Below are positions 43,866-52,188 of a stretch of 64,000 nt of DNA, in pieces (the first letter of the stretch is position 1; every line of letters starts with the position of its first letter). This DNA is from Mariniphaga sediminis (lineage in GTDB: Bacteria > Bacteroidota > Bacteroidia > Bacteroidales > Prolixibacteraceae): positions 186,001-250,000 of the forward strand of contig NZ_QWET01000004.1 in NCBI RefSeq assembly GCF_003573545.1, given 5' to 3'. The notes under the pieces were generated by a model. That model ran no database searches. It had not been told where the DNA came from and saw only the letters and a list, made by a program, of their open reading frames with translations. Both the position numbers and the translations under genes were made by a program.

Positions 43866-44282
43866 TTACTCCACCACCCTTACTTCAGATTCTACATTCA
43901 TCGCCTTCTTATAAACAGCTGTTACCCCGCAATATTTATCTTCGGATAGCTTTACTGCTTTCTCCAGTTTTTCCACCGGTAAACCTTTTCCCTTAAACTG
44001 GTAAATCACCTTCATTTTATGGTAATGTTTCGGGTGCTCATCGGTTACATCTGCCTCAACAATCACATTAAATGCTTCCGGTTCCACTTTCATTTTTTTC
44101 AGAATCATTATCACATCAATTCCGGTGCAACCGGCCAGGGCGGTTAACATCAGCTTCTTTGGTCGCGGGCCTAAATCACTACCTCCCGAATCAATACCTG
44201 CATCTATCACCACCTTATGTCCGTCCATATCGGTTTCAAAAGCGACATTATCAGTCCAGGCCAAATCAACAACATGTTTCAT
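43866..44282 (-). CDS. OsmC-family peroxiredoxin-like protein
   Basis: A 138-residue OsmC/Ohr-fold protein. One reactive cysteine is visible in LTALAGCTGIDVIMIL (near 48-63) and the second in SEDKYCGVTAVYK near the C-terminus, the two-cysteine pattern of peroxidatic OsmC enzymes. These reduce organic hydroperoxides. The gene is divergent from the crp/fnr-type regulator, with a symmetric promoter region between them, so the regulator may control it. Confidence 0.9.
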   Translation of the reverse strand: MKHVVDLAWTDNVAFETDMDGHKVVIDAGIDSGGSDLGPRPKKLMLTALAGCTGIDVIMILKKMKVEPEAFNVIVEADVTDEHPKHYHKMKVIYQFKGKGLPVEKLEKAVKLSEDKYCGVTAVYKKAMNVESEVRVVE

Positions 44283-44321
44283 ACTTTTCTATTTTTCTTG
44301 TTTTTCAATAAATTTGTACCG

Positions 44322-44329
44322 CAAATATA
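44322..44329 (-). promoter_or_regulatory. -7 box of the osmC gene
   Basis: TATATTTG on the minus strand matches TAnnTTTG, 39 bases before the osmC start. It lies inside the left arm of the 13-base inverted repeat. Confidence 0.55.
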
Positions 44330-44387
44330 CAATATCTAACTATCTGCATAAATAGTTTCTTAAATATTGAGCGAATATTGTATATTT
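44323..44387. promoter_or_regulatory. Symmetric operator/promoter pair between osmC and crp/fnr genes
   Basis: AAATATACAATAT (44323-44335) and ATATTGTATATTT (44375-44387) are perfect 13-base inverted copies 39 bases apart. A smaller pair, AACTAT/ATAGTT, lies between them (about 44338-44356). Each large arm contains a -7-like sequence facing outwards, TATATTTG for osmC and TATATTTA for crp. It could be a dimer-binding site pair or a mirrored promoter. Confidence 0.6.
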
Positions 44388-44467
44388 AGGGTGTGTAACT
44401 AAACCTGCCAGTCTTTTCACTTGCAGGCAACTAAGGAACAGCTAATTATAACATATTGAGTAGCAAG

Positions 44468-45169
44468 ATGAGAAATGTAGTAAAAAGACCGACCGAAGAG
44501 GAGACTGATTTAAGTGGCTTTCAACTTTTTAAAAAACTGAATGAAGATGAGTTCAACCGTTTGAACTACGAAAAAACCTGTTCGCTTTACAAGAAGGGCA
44601 CTGTTATCTACAGGGAAGGAAGCAGGCTTACCGGCTTCTTTTGTGTCACCCGGGGAATCATTAAAATTTTCAAAACAGGAATCGACGGGAAGGAACAAAT
44701 TATTCGGTTTGCCAAAAGAGGTGAGATTATCGCTTATCGCTCATTGTTAAGCCAGGAACTGGCATGTTCTACTGCAAAAGTTATTGACGAGGCAATTTTG
44801 TGCCACATTCCTTATCAAACCCTGCTTTTCCTGATAAAAAACAACTGGCAGTTTTCGCACCACATGCTCCAGATAGTTTGCCGGGAACTGCGTGAGTCCA
44901 ACGATTACATTACTGACATTGCCCAAAAAACAGTACGAGAAAGGCTCGCAGAGGTTTTATTGCTGTTAAAGGAAAACTTTGAGCTCGACAATCAAAATAC
45001 CCTTCAAATTTCACTTACCCGTGAAGAATTGGCCAACATGGTGGGAACAGCTACCGAATCGGTCATCCGGCTCCTTTCAGAATTTAAGCAAGACAAGTTG
45101 ATTGAATTGCAAGGCCGCAAAATAAAATTCCTTGATATCGCAGGACTACACCGGGTAGCCAATATTTAA
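44468..45169 (+). CDS. Crp/Fnr-family transcriptional regulator
   Basis: A 233-residue protein from the ATG at 44468; the frame also opens with TTG at 44456, but the ATG is preferred. It has an N-terminal cyclic-nucleotide-binding-like domain (about 25-140, with YKKGTVIYREGSR and GKEQIIRFAKRGEII) and a C-terminal winged helix (about 165-228, with LTREELANMVGTATESVIRLLSEFKQDKLIE). There is no obvious four-cysteine Fe-S set of Fnr. It is divergent from osmC and may control it. The methyltransferase gene follows after only 4 bases, so they form an operon. Confidence 0.92.
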   Translation: MRNVVKRPTEEETDLSGFQLFKKLNEDEFNRLNYEKTCSLYKKGTVIYREGSRLTGFFCVTRGIIKIFKTGIDGKEQIIRFAKRGEIIAYRSLLSQELACSTAKVIDEAILCHIPYQTLLFLIKNNWQFSHHMLQIVCRELRESNDYITDIAQKTVRERLAEVLLLLKENFELDNQNTLQISLTREELANMVGTATESVIRLLSEFKQDKLIELQGRKIKFLDIAGLHRVANI

Positions 45170-45173
45170 TCTG

Positions 45174-45971
45174 ATGCAGAAACGGCACAAAAACAAGGAG
45201 CAGTACTTTTTAGAACAGGCGCTTACCACCCAAAAACATGTTATCCCTTATCTTTCAGGGGTTTTGGATGTATCGGAGCAGACTGAAGTACTTGAAATTG
45301 GTTGTGGCGAGGCCGGCAACCTGAAACCCTTTCTCGATTTGGGCTGCAAAGCCACGGGGGTCGATATTTCATGCGGAAGGATTGAACTGGCCAAAACATT
45401 TTTTGCCAGTCACCCGAACAAAAATAATATTGAACTTATTTGCGAGGATATTTACAAAACTGACTTGCAGGGAAAAACTTTCGATTTGATCGTTATGCGC
45501 GATGTCATCGAGCACATTCCGGATCAGGAAAAATTTATGGGTTACGTAAAAAAATTCCTGAAACCCGGTGGAAAATTCTTCCTGGCGTTTCCTCCCTGGC
45601 AAAATCCGTTTGGCGGACACCAGCAAACCTGCCAAAGTAAAATCCTCTCAAAAATGCCATACTTTCATCTGCTGCCAAAAAGTATCTACAAATTCATCCT
45701 TACCCTTTTTGAAAAAAATGAACAACGAATAGAAGGACTGCTTTTTATAAAAAAAACCGGCATTTCCATCGAACGCTTTGAGCGGATTCTCAGGCATGAA
45801 AATTACACGATTGATAAACGTACATTCTATTTAATTAATCCGAATTATGAAACCAAATTCGGACTGAAACCGCGTTCCCAATTCAGGCTGATTGGAACCA
45901 TTCCCTGGCTTCGGAACTTTTTTACGACGGCGGCCTATTATGTTATTTCGAATGGAGAGAAGTCCACCTGA
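45174..45971 (+). CDS. Class I SAM-dependent methyltransferase
   Basis: A 265-residue protein with the SAM motif VLEIGCGEAGNLKPFLDLG (about 39-57), an acidic loop GVDISCGRIELAK, and the post-II motif LIVMRDVIEHIPDQEKF. The C-terminal third is less conserved and basic, with aromatic/hydrophobic segments that may touch the membrane (TTAAYYVI). The substrate is unknown; a small molecule or lipid is plausible. It starts 4 bases after the regulator, suggesting co-expression with stress control. Confidence 0.85.
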   Translation: MQKRHKNKEQYFLEQALTTQKHVIPYLSGVLDVSEQTEVLEIGCGEAGNLKPFLDLGCKATGVDISCGRIELAKTFFASHPNKNNIELICEDIYKTDLQGKTFDLIVMRDVIEHIPDQEKFMGYVKKFLKPGGKFFLAFPPWQNPFGGHQQTCQSKILSKMPYFHLLPKSIYKFILTLFEKNEQRIEGLLFIKKTGISIERFERILRHENYTIDKRTFYLINPNYETKFGLKPRSQFRLIGTIPWLRNFFTTAAYYVISNGEKST

Positions 45972-46087
45972 AAATATAAAATCCTTTCATCAATCCGATA
46001 AATTTCACCTGCTGACTTAGCTGTTCCAGCTAAATACAGAATAATCAAATTCACACAAAACACTCAGAACTTTGCCACCAAAAACGA

Positions 46088-46120
46088 TTTGATTTCTTCA
46101 TCATCTTTTTTGTAACTTTG
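46088..46120 (+). promoter_or_regulatory. Promoter of the orphan antitoxin-like gene
   Basis: TTTG at 46088-46091 and TAACTTTG at 46113-46120 are 21 bases apart, a near-ideal Bacteroidota promoter, 16 bases before the ATG at 46137. Confidence 0.65.
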
Positions 46121-46136
46121 AAAAAAAAATGTAACA

Positions 46137-46361
46137 ATGACAATCGAAAAAACATACGAAATAAAGAGCAATGAATTGACAATCAAACTTCCCAAAAAGT
46201 TTGAATCAATTAAAAAAGTTCGTGTTATTGTTGAGGTTGCTGATGATAAAAGAAGTAAAAAAATCCAACTGCTCAAAAAAGCTTCCAAGGATCCTCTTTT
46301 TAACTCTGATATAGAAGAAATAAAAAAAGACTTCAGGTATTCGGATAAAGAGGCAATATGA
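46137..46361 (+). CDS. Small antitoxin-like protein lacking its toxin partner
   Basis: A 74-residue basic/acidic protein: an N-terminal beta strand motif (EIKSNELTIKLPKKF), a short strand RVIVEVADD, then a charged helix ending YSDKEAI. It resembles antitoxins of VapB/DUF2281-like type that pair with PIN toxins. A second frame begins at the overlapping ATGA (46358) but ends after 18 residues (MKFIPKLSDF...), where a PIN toxin would be expected. The partner is probably deleted. The family assignment is from general resemblance. Confidence 0.65.
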   Translation: MTIEKTYEIKSNELTIKLPKKFESIKKVRVIVEVADDKRSKKIQLLKKASKDPLFNSDIEEIKKDFRYSDKEAI

Positions 46362-46414
46362 AATTTATCCCCAAGTTATCTGATTTCCCTATAAAATATT
46401 TAACATCCAAATAA
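46358..46414 (+). pseudogene. Possible stub of a deleted toxin gene
   Basis: An ATG overlapping the antitoxin stop by four bases (ATGA) opens an 18-codon frame starting MKFIPKLSD. Its position is where a PIN-domain toxin usually starts, but no toxin motif follows. It may be the leftover start of a lost toxin or a chance frame. Confidence 0.3.
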
Positions 46415-46535
46415 CTACTGACAACCCCACAACTGATACAGCCTTCAAAAAATATTAAGACTGGGAATAAAGGCACTTCCGGTAAATGATAACATTCCAA
46501 TCAAACGCTTTCAATTGTCAAAAAGGATAATTTTG

Positions 46536-46543
46536 TATTTTTG
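46536..46543 (+). promoter_or_regulatory. -7 box of the reductase-miaB operon
   Basis: TATTTTTG matches TAnnTTTG; ATTG at 46514-46517 could serve as -33. The start of transcription would fall near 46550, after the TTG at 46549, supporting the ATG at 46582 as start codon. Confidence 0.5.
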
Positions 46544-46581
46544 TCCTTTTGTTAAAAGAAACAAAACAGGAGAAAGTTAAA

Positions 46582-47220
46582 ATGCATCAGATAACAGCGG
46601 TTAGAAATCTGACTGATTCTGCGTTCATCCTTCAAATGGAGCGAAAGGAACTGCCGTTTCAAACGGGGCAGTTTGTTATTTTGCGCCATCCCGGAAGTAT
46701 TGCCCAGCGCGAATATTCCGTTTATAGCGGCGAACAGGAGGATGTGCTGGAAGTACTGGTGCGTGAAGTAACCGACGGCCAGGTATCGCCCCGCTTAAAA
46801 AAACTGCGGCCCGGCGATAAAGTTGAGGTGGACGGCCCATTTGGTTTTTTCCGGTTCCAACCGCAAACATTCTCCACACAAAAGTTTCTGTTTGTGGCTA
46901 CAGGCACAGGAATCAGTCCATTCCACAGTTTTGTTCACACCTATCCTGACCTGGACTACCAACTGATCCATGGAGTGCGTTTTGGGGAAGAGGCTTATGA
47001 ACACGACCATTTTGACAAACAAAAAGTTACGCTTTGCACCAGTGGCGATAAAACCGGTGATTTTAACGGAAGGGTGACAGATTACCTGGCCACCCGGGAT
47101 ATAGCGCCTGACCTGCAATGTTTTTTATGCGGGAACAGCGAAATGATTTACGAAGTATTCGATATTCTGACCGGCAAAGGAATACCGGTTCAAAACATTT
47201 ACACAGAAGTTTATTTTTAA
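46582..47220 (+). CDS. Ferredoxin/flavodoxin NADP reductase-like FAD oxidoreductase, copy 2
   Basis: A 212-residue flavoprotein from the ATG at 46582, which has an AGGAGAAAG stretch upstream; an upstream TTG at 46549 is less likely. FAD-binding REYS (about 49-52) and the nucleotide-binding GTGISPF are present, and the protein ends IYTEVYF. It is a paralogue of the gene at 2759. The stop is 4 bases from the miaB start, so the two are tightly coupled; the reductase could supply electrons, through a flavodoxin or ferredoxin, to the radical SAM enzyme. That link is inference from gene order. Confidence 0.87.
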   Translation: MHQITAVRNLTDSAFILQMERKELPFQTGQFVILRHPGSIAQREYSVYSGEQEDVLEVLVREVTDGQVSPRLKKLRPGDKVEVDGPFGFFRFQPQTFSTQKFLFVATGTGISPFHSFVHTYPDLDYQLIHGVRFGEEAYEHDHFDKQKVTLCTSGDKTGDFNGRVTDYLATRDIAPDLQCFLCGNSEMIYEVFDILTGKGIPVQNIYTEVYF

Positions 47221-47224
47221 AACA

Positions 47225-48565
47225 ATGAAGTACCATGTAATCACATTGGGATGCCAGATGAACCTTTCCGACAGCGAGCGGGTAATTTCCGTACTTGATG
47301 AAGCCGGTTACACCTGGACAGATAATGAAGAAGAAGCTGGCCTGATTGGAATACTGGCCTGCTCGGTAAGGCAAAAAGCTATCGATAAAGTTTATTCCCG
47401 CATCCACAAATGGAACAAGTGGAAAAATCATAAAAACCTGGTTACCTTTATTTCGGGGTGTATCCTGCCAAGCGATCATGAAAAGTTCCTTAAACTTTTT
47501 GATATTACCTTTCAAATGAAGGATCTGCCCCAATTGCCTGAAATGATCAGCCGGTACGGCATTACCACACCTGCCCACTTAAAACCCGGGATTGACCCAT
47601 ACAATAAAAATATAGAAGAATTCTGGAATGTAAAACCCTCCTACCAGTCGGAGTTTGAAGCATATATCCCTATCCAGAATGGCTGCGACAAATTCTGTAC
47701 GTTTTGTGCAGTGCCGTTTACACGCGGCCGTGAGGTAAGCCGGCCTTCAAAAGACATTCTGGCTGAAGTGGCGTTGCTGGTTTCACAGGGATACAAATCG
47801 GTCACCCTATTGGGGCAAAACGTCAACTCCTACGGCCTCGACAAAAAAGGGGAGGAAATTACGTTCCCTGAATTACTCCAGCAGGTGGGTGAACTCGGCA
47901 ACCGGATGAATAAGGAATTCTGGGTTTATTTCACCTCTCCTCACCCGCGCGATATGAGCGATGAGGTTTTTGAGGTAATTGCCCGCTACCCGGTTCTTGC
48001 TAAACAAATTCACCTGCCGATGCAAAGTGGCGACGACAAGGTTCTTATTCGTATGAACCGTAAACACAACATGGAAAGGTACCGCGGCATTGTGCAAACC
48101 ATCCGGCGTATTTTGCCCCAGGCAACATTGTTTACCGATATTATAGTAGGTTTCACGGGGGAAACAGAAGAGCAGTTTGAAAATACCCGAAAGGCAATGG
48201 AAGAATTCCAGTTCAATATGGCTTACACGGCTATCTATTCCCCCCGCCCGGGTGCTGCCAGCCATCGTTGGGCAGACGACGTGCCGCAGGAAATAAAAAA
48301 AGAACGACTGCATGCACTAACAGAAGAATTACGCAAACACAACCGCATTTTTAATCGCAATATTGTGGGCAAAACCGTACGCGTTCTGGTTCGTGGTGCT
48401 GACCGTAAAGACGGATTCCTTTCTGCCCTTACTGAAGGGAAACTGATTGTGCGATTTCCTGCTGAAAACGAAGATTTAACCGGGCATTTTGCTGATGTCA
48501 GAATTACTTCTGCTTCCGATTTCTCGCTGGAAGGCGAACTGGTGAAAGTGGAGGAATTGGTTTAA
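47225..48565 (+). CDS. miaB: tRNA-2-methylthio-N6-isopentenyladenosine synthase (MiaB-like methylthiotransferase)
   Basis: A 446-residue radical SAM methylthiotransferase. The auxiliary cluster cysteines are C10, C46 and C79, and the radical SAM triad is C154-x3-C158-x2-C161 (CDKFCTFC). A TRAM domain closes the protein (about 375-440, GKTVRVLVRGADRKDGF). GCQMNLSDSERV fits MiaB rather than RimO or MtaB, although the block around C46 reads ILACSVRQKA rather than the usual NTCSVREKA. It adds the methylthio group at A37 of tRNAs reading UNN codons. It follows a flavin reductase by 4 bases. Confidence 0.85.
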   Translation: MKYHVITLGCQMNLSDSERVISVLDEAGYTWTDNEEEAGLIGILACSVRQKAIDKVYSRIHKWNKWKNHKNLVTFISGCILPSDHEKFLKLFDITFQMKDLPQLPEMISRYGITTPAHLKPGIDPYNKNIEEFWNVKPSYQSEFEAYIPIQNGCDKFCTFCAVPFTRGREVSRPSKDILAEVALLVSQGYKSVTLLGQNVNSYGLDKKGEEITFPELLQQVGELGNRMNKEFWVYFTSPHPRDMSDEVFEVIARYPVLAKQIHLPMQSGDDKVLIRMNRKHNMERYRGIVQTIRRILPQATLFTDIIVGFTGETEEQFENTRKAMEEFQFNMAYTAIYSPRPGAASHRWADDVPQEIKKERLHALTEELRKHNRIFNRNIVGKTVRVLVRGADRKDGFLSALTEGKLIVRFPAENEDLTGHFADVRITSASDFSLEGELVKVEELV

Positions 48566-48776
48566 TCCGATTTGATTTCAATACAAACTAAATTCTGATT
48601 ATTTTTGAACTTTTAAGGATAAACAGAAAGGAATCTCAATAATTTAATTTTGAGAAGGAATCCGCTTAAAAAAGTGGGGAAATGGATGTAACAAATTCCC
48701 CGACAATTGCCTTGCAACCTTAAATTATGAACGAGTTCCAGGATTTGAAGACATGATAAAGTTCAAAAACAGAAAT

Positions 48777-50972
48777 ATGAAAAAGTTAGGATTGACATTA
48801 CTGACAGGATTAATAATTTTTACCCTGCATGCACAAACCGACCAGCAAATCACATTGGAAGATATTTTTACAAAAGGTACTTTCAGGGAAGTTTCGGTAA
48901 AAGAATTGCGTTCTATGAATGACGGAGAACACTACACCACATTCGAAAACCGGACAAAAATTATAAAATACAGTTACAAAACCGGGGAAATAGTGGAGGT
49001 TCTGTTCGATATTTCCAAAGTAGAGGATGCTCCCATATCGTCCTTTTCTGATTACGAATTTAGTGCCGACGAAACAAAAATATTGCTCACAACTGATGTA
49101 AAACGTATTTACCGGCACTCCTTCACTGCGCAGTACTACATTTGGAATGTTCTGAATGAAAAATTGACTCCGCTGTCTGATAACGGGATCCAGCAACTGG
49201 CTACGTTTTCGCCTGATGGTGACCGGGTGGCTTTTGTGCGCGACAATAATATTTTTATAAAAAACCTGAAGTTTGGTAATGAAAGTCAGATTACCTGGGA
49301 CGGTGAAAAGAATAAAATAATCTATGGCGCTCCCGATTGGGTTTATGAAGAAGAATTCGGTTTTAACAAGGCCTTTTGGTGGTCGCCCGACAGTAAATTC
49401 CTCGCCTTTCTTCGTTTTGATGAAACAGAAGTTCCGGAGTTTAGCATGAAAATGTATGCGGGAGAAAGTCCTGCGTTGGAAAAAAACAGACTCTACCCGG
49501 GTGAAAAAACCTTCCGATACCCCAAAGCCGGAGAAAAAAATTCCACGGTTTCAGTCAAAAGTTATGAACTTTATTCCCGTCTTACTATTGATGTGCAAAT
49601 TGGAGACGACACCGATATTTACATCCCCAGGCTGAAATGGACTCCCGATTCCAAAGACCTTGTGGTAATGCGCCTGAATCGTAGGCAAAACCAACTCGAC
49701 ATCTTGTATGCCAATCCTTTCACCGGCGAATCAAAACCCATTATTTCCGAAAAAAATGAACGGTACATTAGTGAAGATTTCCTGGATGCTTTCACATACC
49801 TCGATGACGGAAGGTTTATAATCACCAGTGAAAAAGACGGATGGTCGCACCTGTACCTTTACGATCGGCTGGGATTTGAACAGGGACAGTTAACCAAAGG
49901 AGAATTCGACGTAACCAAATTTTACGGGTATGATCCTGCTGAAAAACTATTTTACTACCAGGCTGCTGCCGAATCCCCTCTTCGGCGCGATGTATATTTT
50001 GCCAGCGTGGACGGCAAAAAAAAGGGAAAAATATCAACCCTTGAAGGAACCAATCATGCTGATTTCAGTAAAAATTTCAACTACTATGTAAATTATTTCA
50101 GTAGCAGCCAAACTCCTCAACTGGTTACGGTACACGACAAAAAGAACAAGCTTTTACACACGATTCAGGATAACACATTCCTGAAAAATAAATTGCAGAC
50201 TTACCGTCTCCCGAAAAAAGAATTTTTCGCTTTTACCACTTCCGAAGGAATAGAACTGAATGGCTACATGATAAAACCGACCGGGTTTGACTCTTCGAAA
50301 AAATACCCGGTACTCATCACACAATACAGCGGCCCCAATTCTCAGAGTGTTTCCAATTCATGGAGCGGAATCAACTGGAATCATTACCTGGCGCAGGAGG
50401 GATTTCTCGTGGTTTCGGTCGATCCCCGGGGAACGGCAGCCCGTGGTGAAGATTTCCGGAAGGTAACTTATCTGCAACTGGGCAAATACGAATCGGACGA
50501 TATGGTGGAAACAGCTAAACACCTGGGCACCCTGCCTTATGTAGATGCAAAAAACATCGGTATTTTCGGATGGAGCTATGGCGGTTTTATGACCCTCCTT
50601 TCCATGGAAAAAGGGGGAGAACTTTTTAAAGCCGGAATTGCAGTGGCACCGGTTACCAACTGGCGGTTTTATGACACCGTTTACACGGAACGTTTTATGC
50701 GTACGCCCAATGAAAACCCGGACGGTTACGACGACAATTCACCCCTCTCCCATGCCGGCGACATAAAAGGCAGGCTGCTGATTATACACGGTTCAGCTGA
50801 CGATAATGTGCATGTTCAAAACACCTACGAATTTACAGAAAAGCTGGTACAGGCCGGTGTTCAATTTGACATGGCAATTTACACGAACCGGAGTCACGGA
50901 ATTCGAGGAGGGAATACCACCATGCATCTTTACACACGAATGACCAACTTTTTGAAAGAGCAGTTGCAGTAA
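48777..50972 (+). CDS. S9-family prolyl oligopeptidase, dipeptidyl-peptidase IV type
   Basis: 731 residues from the ATG at 48777, which starts the signal peptide (the frame is open to 48753). An N-terminal beta-propeller (DPPIV_N, about 70-460; DWVYEEEFGFNKAFWWSPD carries the substrate-amine glutamates) is followed by the alpha/beta hydrolase domain. The serine nucleophile is S600 in FGWSYGGFM, with the acid in GSADDNVHVQN and histidine in NRSHGIRGG. Periplasmic members remove Xaa-Pro dipeptides from peptides. Such enzymes are common in Bacteroidota. A terminator follows. Confidence 0.93.
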   Translation: MKKLGLTLLTGLIIFTLHAQTDQQITLEDIFTKGTFREVSVKELRSMNDGEHYTTFENRTKIIKYSYKTGEIVEVLFDISKVEDAPISSFSDYEFSADETKILLTTDVKRIYRHSFTAQYYIWNVLNEKLTPLSDNGIQQLATFSPDGDRVAFVRDNNIFIKNLKFGNESQITWDGEKNKIIYGAPDWVYEEEFGFNKAFWWSPDSKFLAFLRFDETEVPEFSMKMYAGESPALEKNRLYPGEKTFRYPKAGEKNSTVSVKSYELYSRLTIDVQIGDDTDIYIPRLKWTPDSKDLVVMRLNRRQNQLDILYANPFTGESKPIISEKNERYISEDFLDAFTYLDDGRFIITSEKDGWSHLYLYDRLGFEQGQLTKGEFDVTKFYGYDPAEKLFYYQAAAESPLRRDVYFASVDGKKKGKISTLEGTNHADFSKNFNYYVNYFSSSQTPQLVTVHDKKNKLLHTIQDNTFLKNKLQTYRLPKKEFFAFTTSEGIELNGYMIKPTGFDSSKKYPVLITQYSGPNSQSVSNSWSGINWNHYLAQEGFLVVSVDPRGTAARGEDFRKVTYLQLGKYESDDMVETAKHLGTLPYVDAKNIGIFGWSYGGFMTLLSMEKGGELFKAGIAVAPVTNWRFYDTVYTERFMRTPNENPDGYDDNSPLSHAGDIKGRLLIIHGSADDNVHVQNTYEFTEKLVQAGVQFDMAIYTNRSHGIRGGNTTMHLYTRMTNFLKEQLQ

Positions 50973-51030
50973 AAATGTTAATCCATTCGTGTTTTAATTA
51001 TTAAACCATTTTATTTAAACAGCCCACCCG

Positions 51031-51067
51031 AAAATCTGTCAGGTAAACCAAGATGGCAGATTTTTTG
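51031..51067 (+). terminator. Intrinsic terminator after the S9 peptidase gene
   Basis: AAAATCTGTCA (51031-51041) pairs with TGGCAGATTTT (51054-51064, one G-T pair), followed by TTT. It lies about 60 bases after the stop. Confidence 0.75.
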
Positions 51068-51102
51068 TTATTCAAACGCCTTGAAAAATAAATTTAAAAG
51101 AA

Positions 51103-51870
51103 ATGATTAATTTGTCAAAGACATCGAATCCTGCTTTAAGTGAGAAGGTTTTCAACCGGGAATATACCCACGCCTCTTCGGAGGGGATGACTGTAAACGG
51201 CACAATAAATAAAACGGCTTTGTCGCTTTTGCTGGTCATTGCCGCGGCAGTGTTCACATGGAATAAGTTTTTTAATGCAGCTACCCCGGATGCAGGCATG
51301 TCGGCAGTGGTACCATGGCTGGCAATCGGAGGAATTGGCGGATTAATTGCCGCACTGGTAACTGTTTTTCGGCCGCAAAGTTCCGGAATCTCAGCACCCA
51401 TCTATGCTGTGCTGGAAGGGCTTATGTTGGGTGGTTTATCGGCTGTTTTCGAATCCATGTATAGCAACATTGTCATGCGCGCCGTTGCACTAACGCTGGC
51501 AGTTTTTGCAGCCATGCTTTTCTTTTACCGTTCGGGAATCATCAAGGTAACCAAAAAATTTATGATGGGAGTGCTTGCCGCTACTGCCGGAATTGCACTT
51601 GTTTACCTGGTAAGTTTTATTGCCGGATTGTTTGGCGCTCAATTGGGCTTTTTACATGGCAACAGCAATTTCAGTATCGGTTTTAGCCTGGTAGTAGTGG
51701 CCGTGGCAGCACTTAACCTGGTACTCGACTTTGCCTTTATCGAACGGACGGCAGAACAAGGCGCCCCGAAATACATGGAATGGTATGGCGCATTCGGCTT
51801 AATGGTCACACTCATCTGGCTTTATCTTGAAATTTTGAGGCTGCTATCGAAACTGGCCAGCAGGGAGTGA
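51103..51870 (+). CDS. Bax inhibitor-1/YccA-family membrane protein
   Basis: A 255-residue protein with an N-terminal soluble stretch (about 1-45) and six or seven membrane helices, ending in EWYGAFGLMVTLIWLYLEILRLLSKL, the characteristic C-terminus of the YccA/BI-1 family. These proteins form pH-sensitive cation leak channels or interact with membrane proteases in some bacteria. The role here is unknown. No family-specific partner is adjacent. Confidence 0.88.
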   Translation: MINLSKTSNPALSEKVFNREYTHASSEGMTVNGTINKTALSLLLVIAAAVFTWNKFFNAATPDAGMSAVVPWLAIGGIGGLIAALVTVFRPQSSGISAPIYAVLEGLMLGGLSAVFESMYSNIVMRAVALTLAVFAAMLFFYRSGIIKVTKKFMMGVLAATAGIALVYLVSFIAGLFGAQLGFLHGNSNFSIGFSLVVVAVAALNLVLDFAFIERTAEQGAPKYMEWYGAFGLMVTLIWLYLEILRLLSKLASRE

Positions 51871-51985
51871 AATTGACGGTATCCCTGCTTCACATTCAGG
51901 AGGAAAAACAGTCGCAGATTACAGATTTAAGACCAGGATTCTTTCCACACGATTCAATATCGAATCACTTTTTTTGAAGAATTAT

Positions 51986-51993
51986 TACATTTG
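51986..51993 (+). promoter_or_regulatory. -7 box of the broken antitoxin gene
   Basis: TACATTTG fits TAnnTTTG, 17 bases before the ATG at 52011. The broken gene therefore kept an intact promoter core. Confidence 0.5.
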
Positions 51994-52010
51994 AAGAAAA
52001 CAAGCTGGTT

Positions 52011-52172
52011 ATGAAATCTATCACCATTGACATATCAGACAAAGTCTATAAAACTTTCAGGGATTTTCTTGAATTACTCCCAAAAGATAGTTTCAAAATT
52101 TATTCTGCCTAAAAACCTACTCTAAAAATGGAAGAAGTTATTAACCAGACGGAAAGTTGTACGTTAGCTTAA
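52011..52172 (+). pseudogene. Antitoxin-like gene interrupted by an in-frame stop
   Basis: From the ATG, 33 codons read as a typical small antitoxin opening (KSITIDISDKVYKTFRDFL), then TAA at 52110-52112. The same frame goes on for another 19 codons, KPTLKMEEVINQTES..., ending at TAA 52170-52172. That second part looks like the helical continuation of the same protein. So one nonsense change seems to split it. No toxin gene follows; the next gene is on the other strand. The exact antitoxin family is uncertain. Confidence 0.5.
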
Positions 52173-52188
52173 CTCGAACTGACGTTAA

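Noticed and set aside
46064-46288. Hydrophobic 74-codon frame on the minus strand
   Set aside because: It is antisense to the antitoxin-like gene; its hydrophobic look is the complement of Lys/Glu-rich codons.
46549-46581. TTG start giving 11 more residues for the second flavin reductase
   Set aside because: The predicted transcription start lies at about the same place, and an ATG with a better upstream AGGAGA context follows at 46582.
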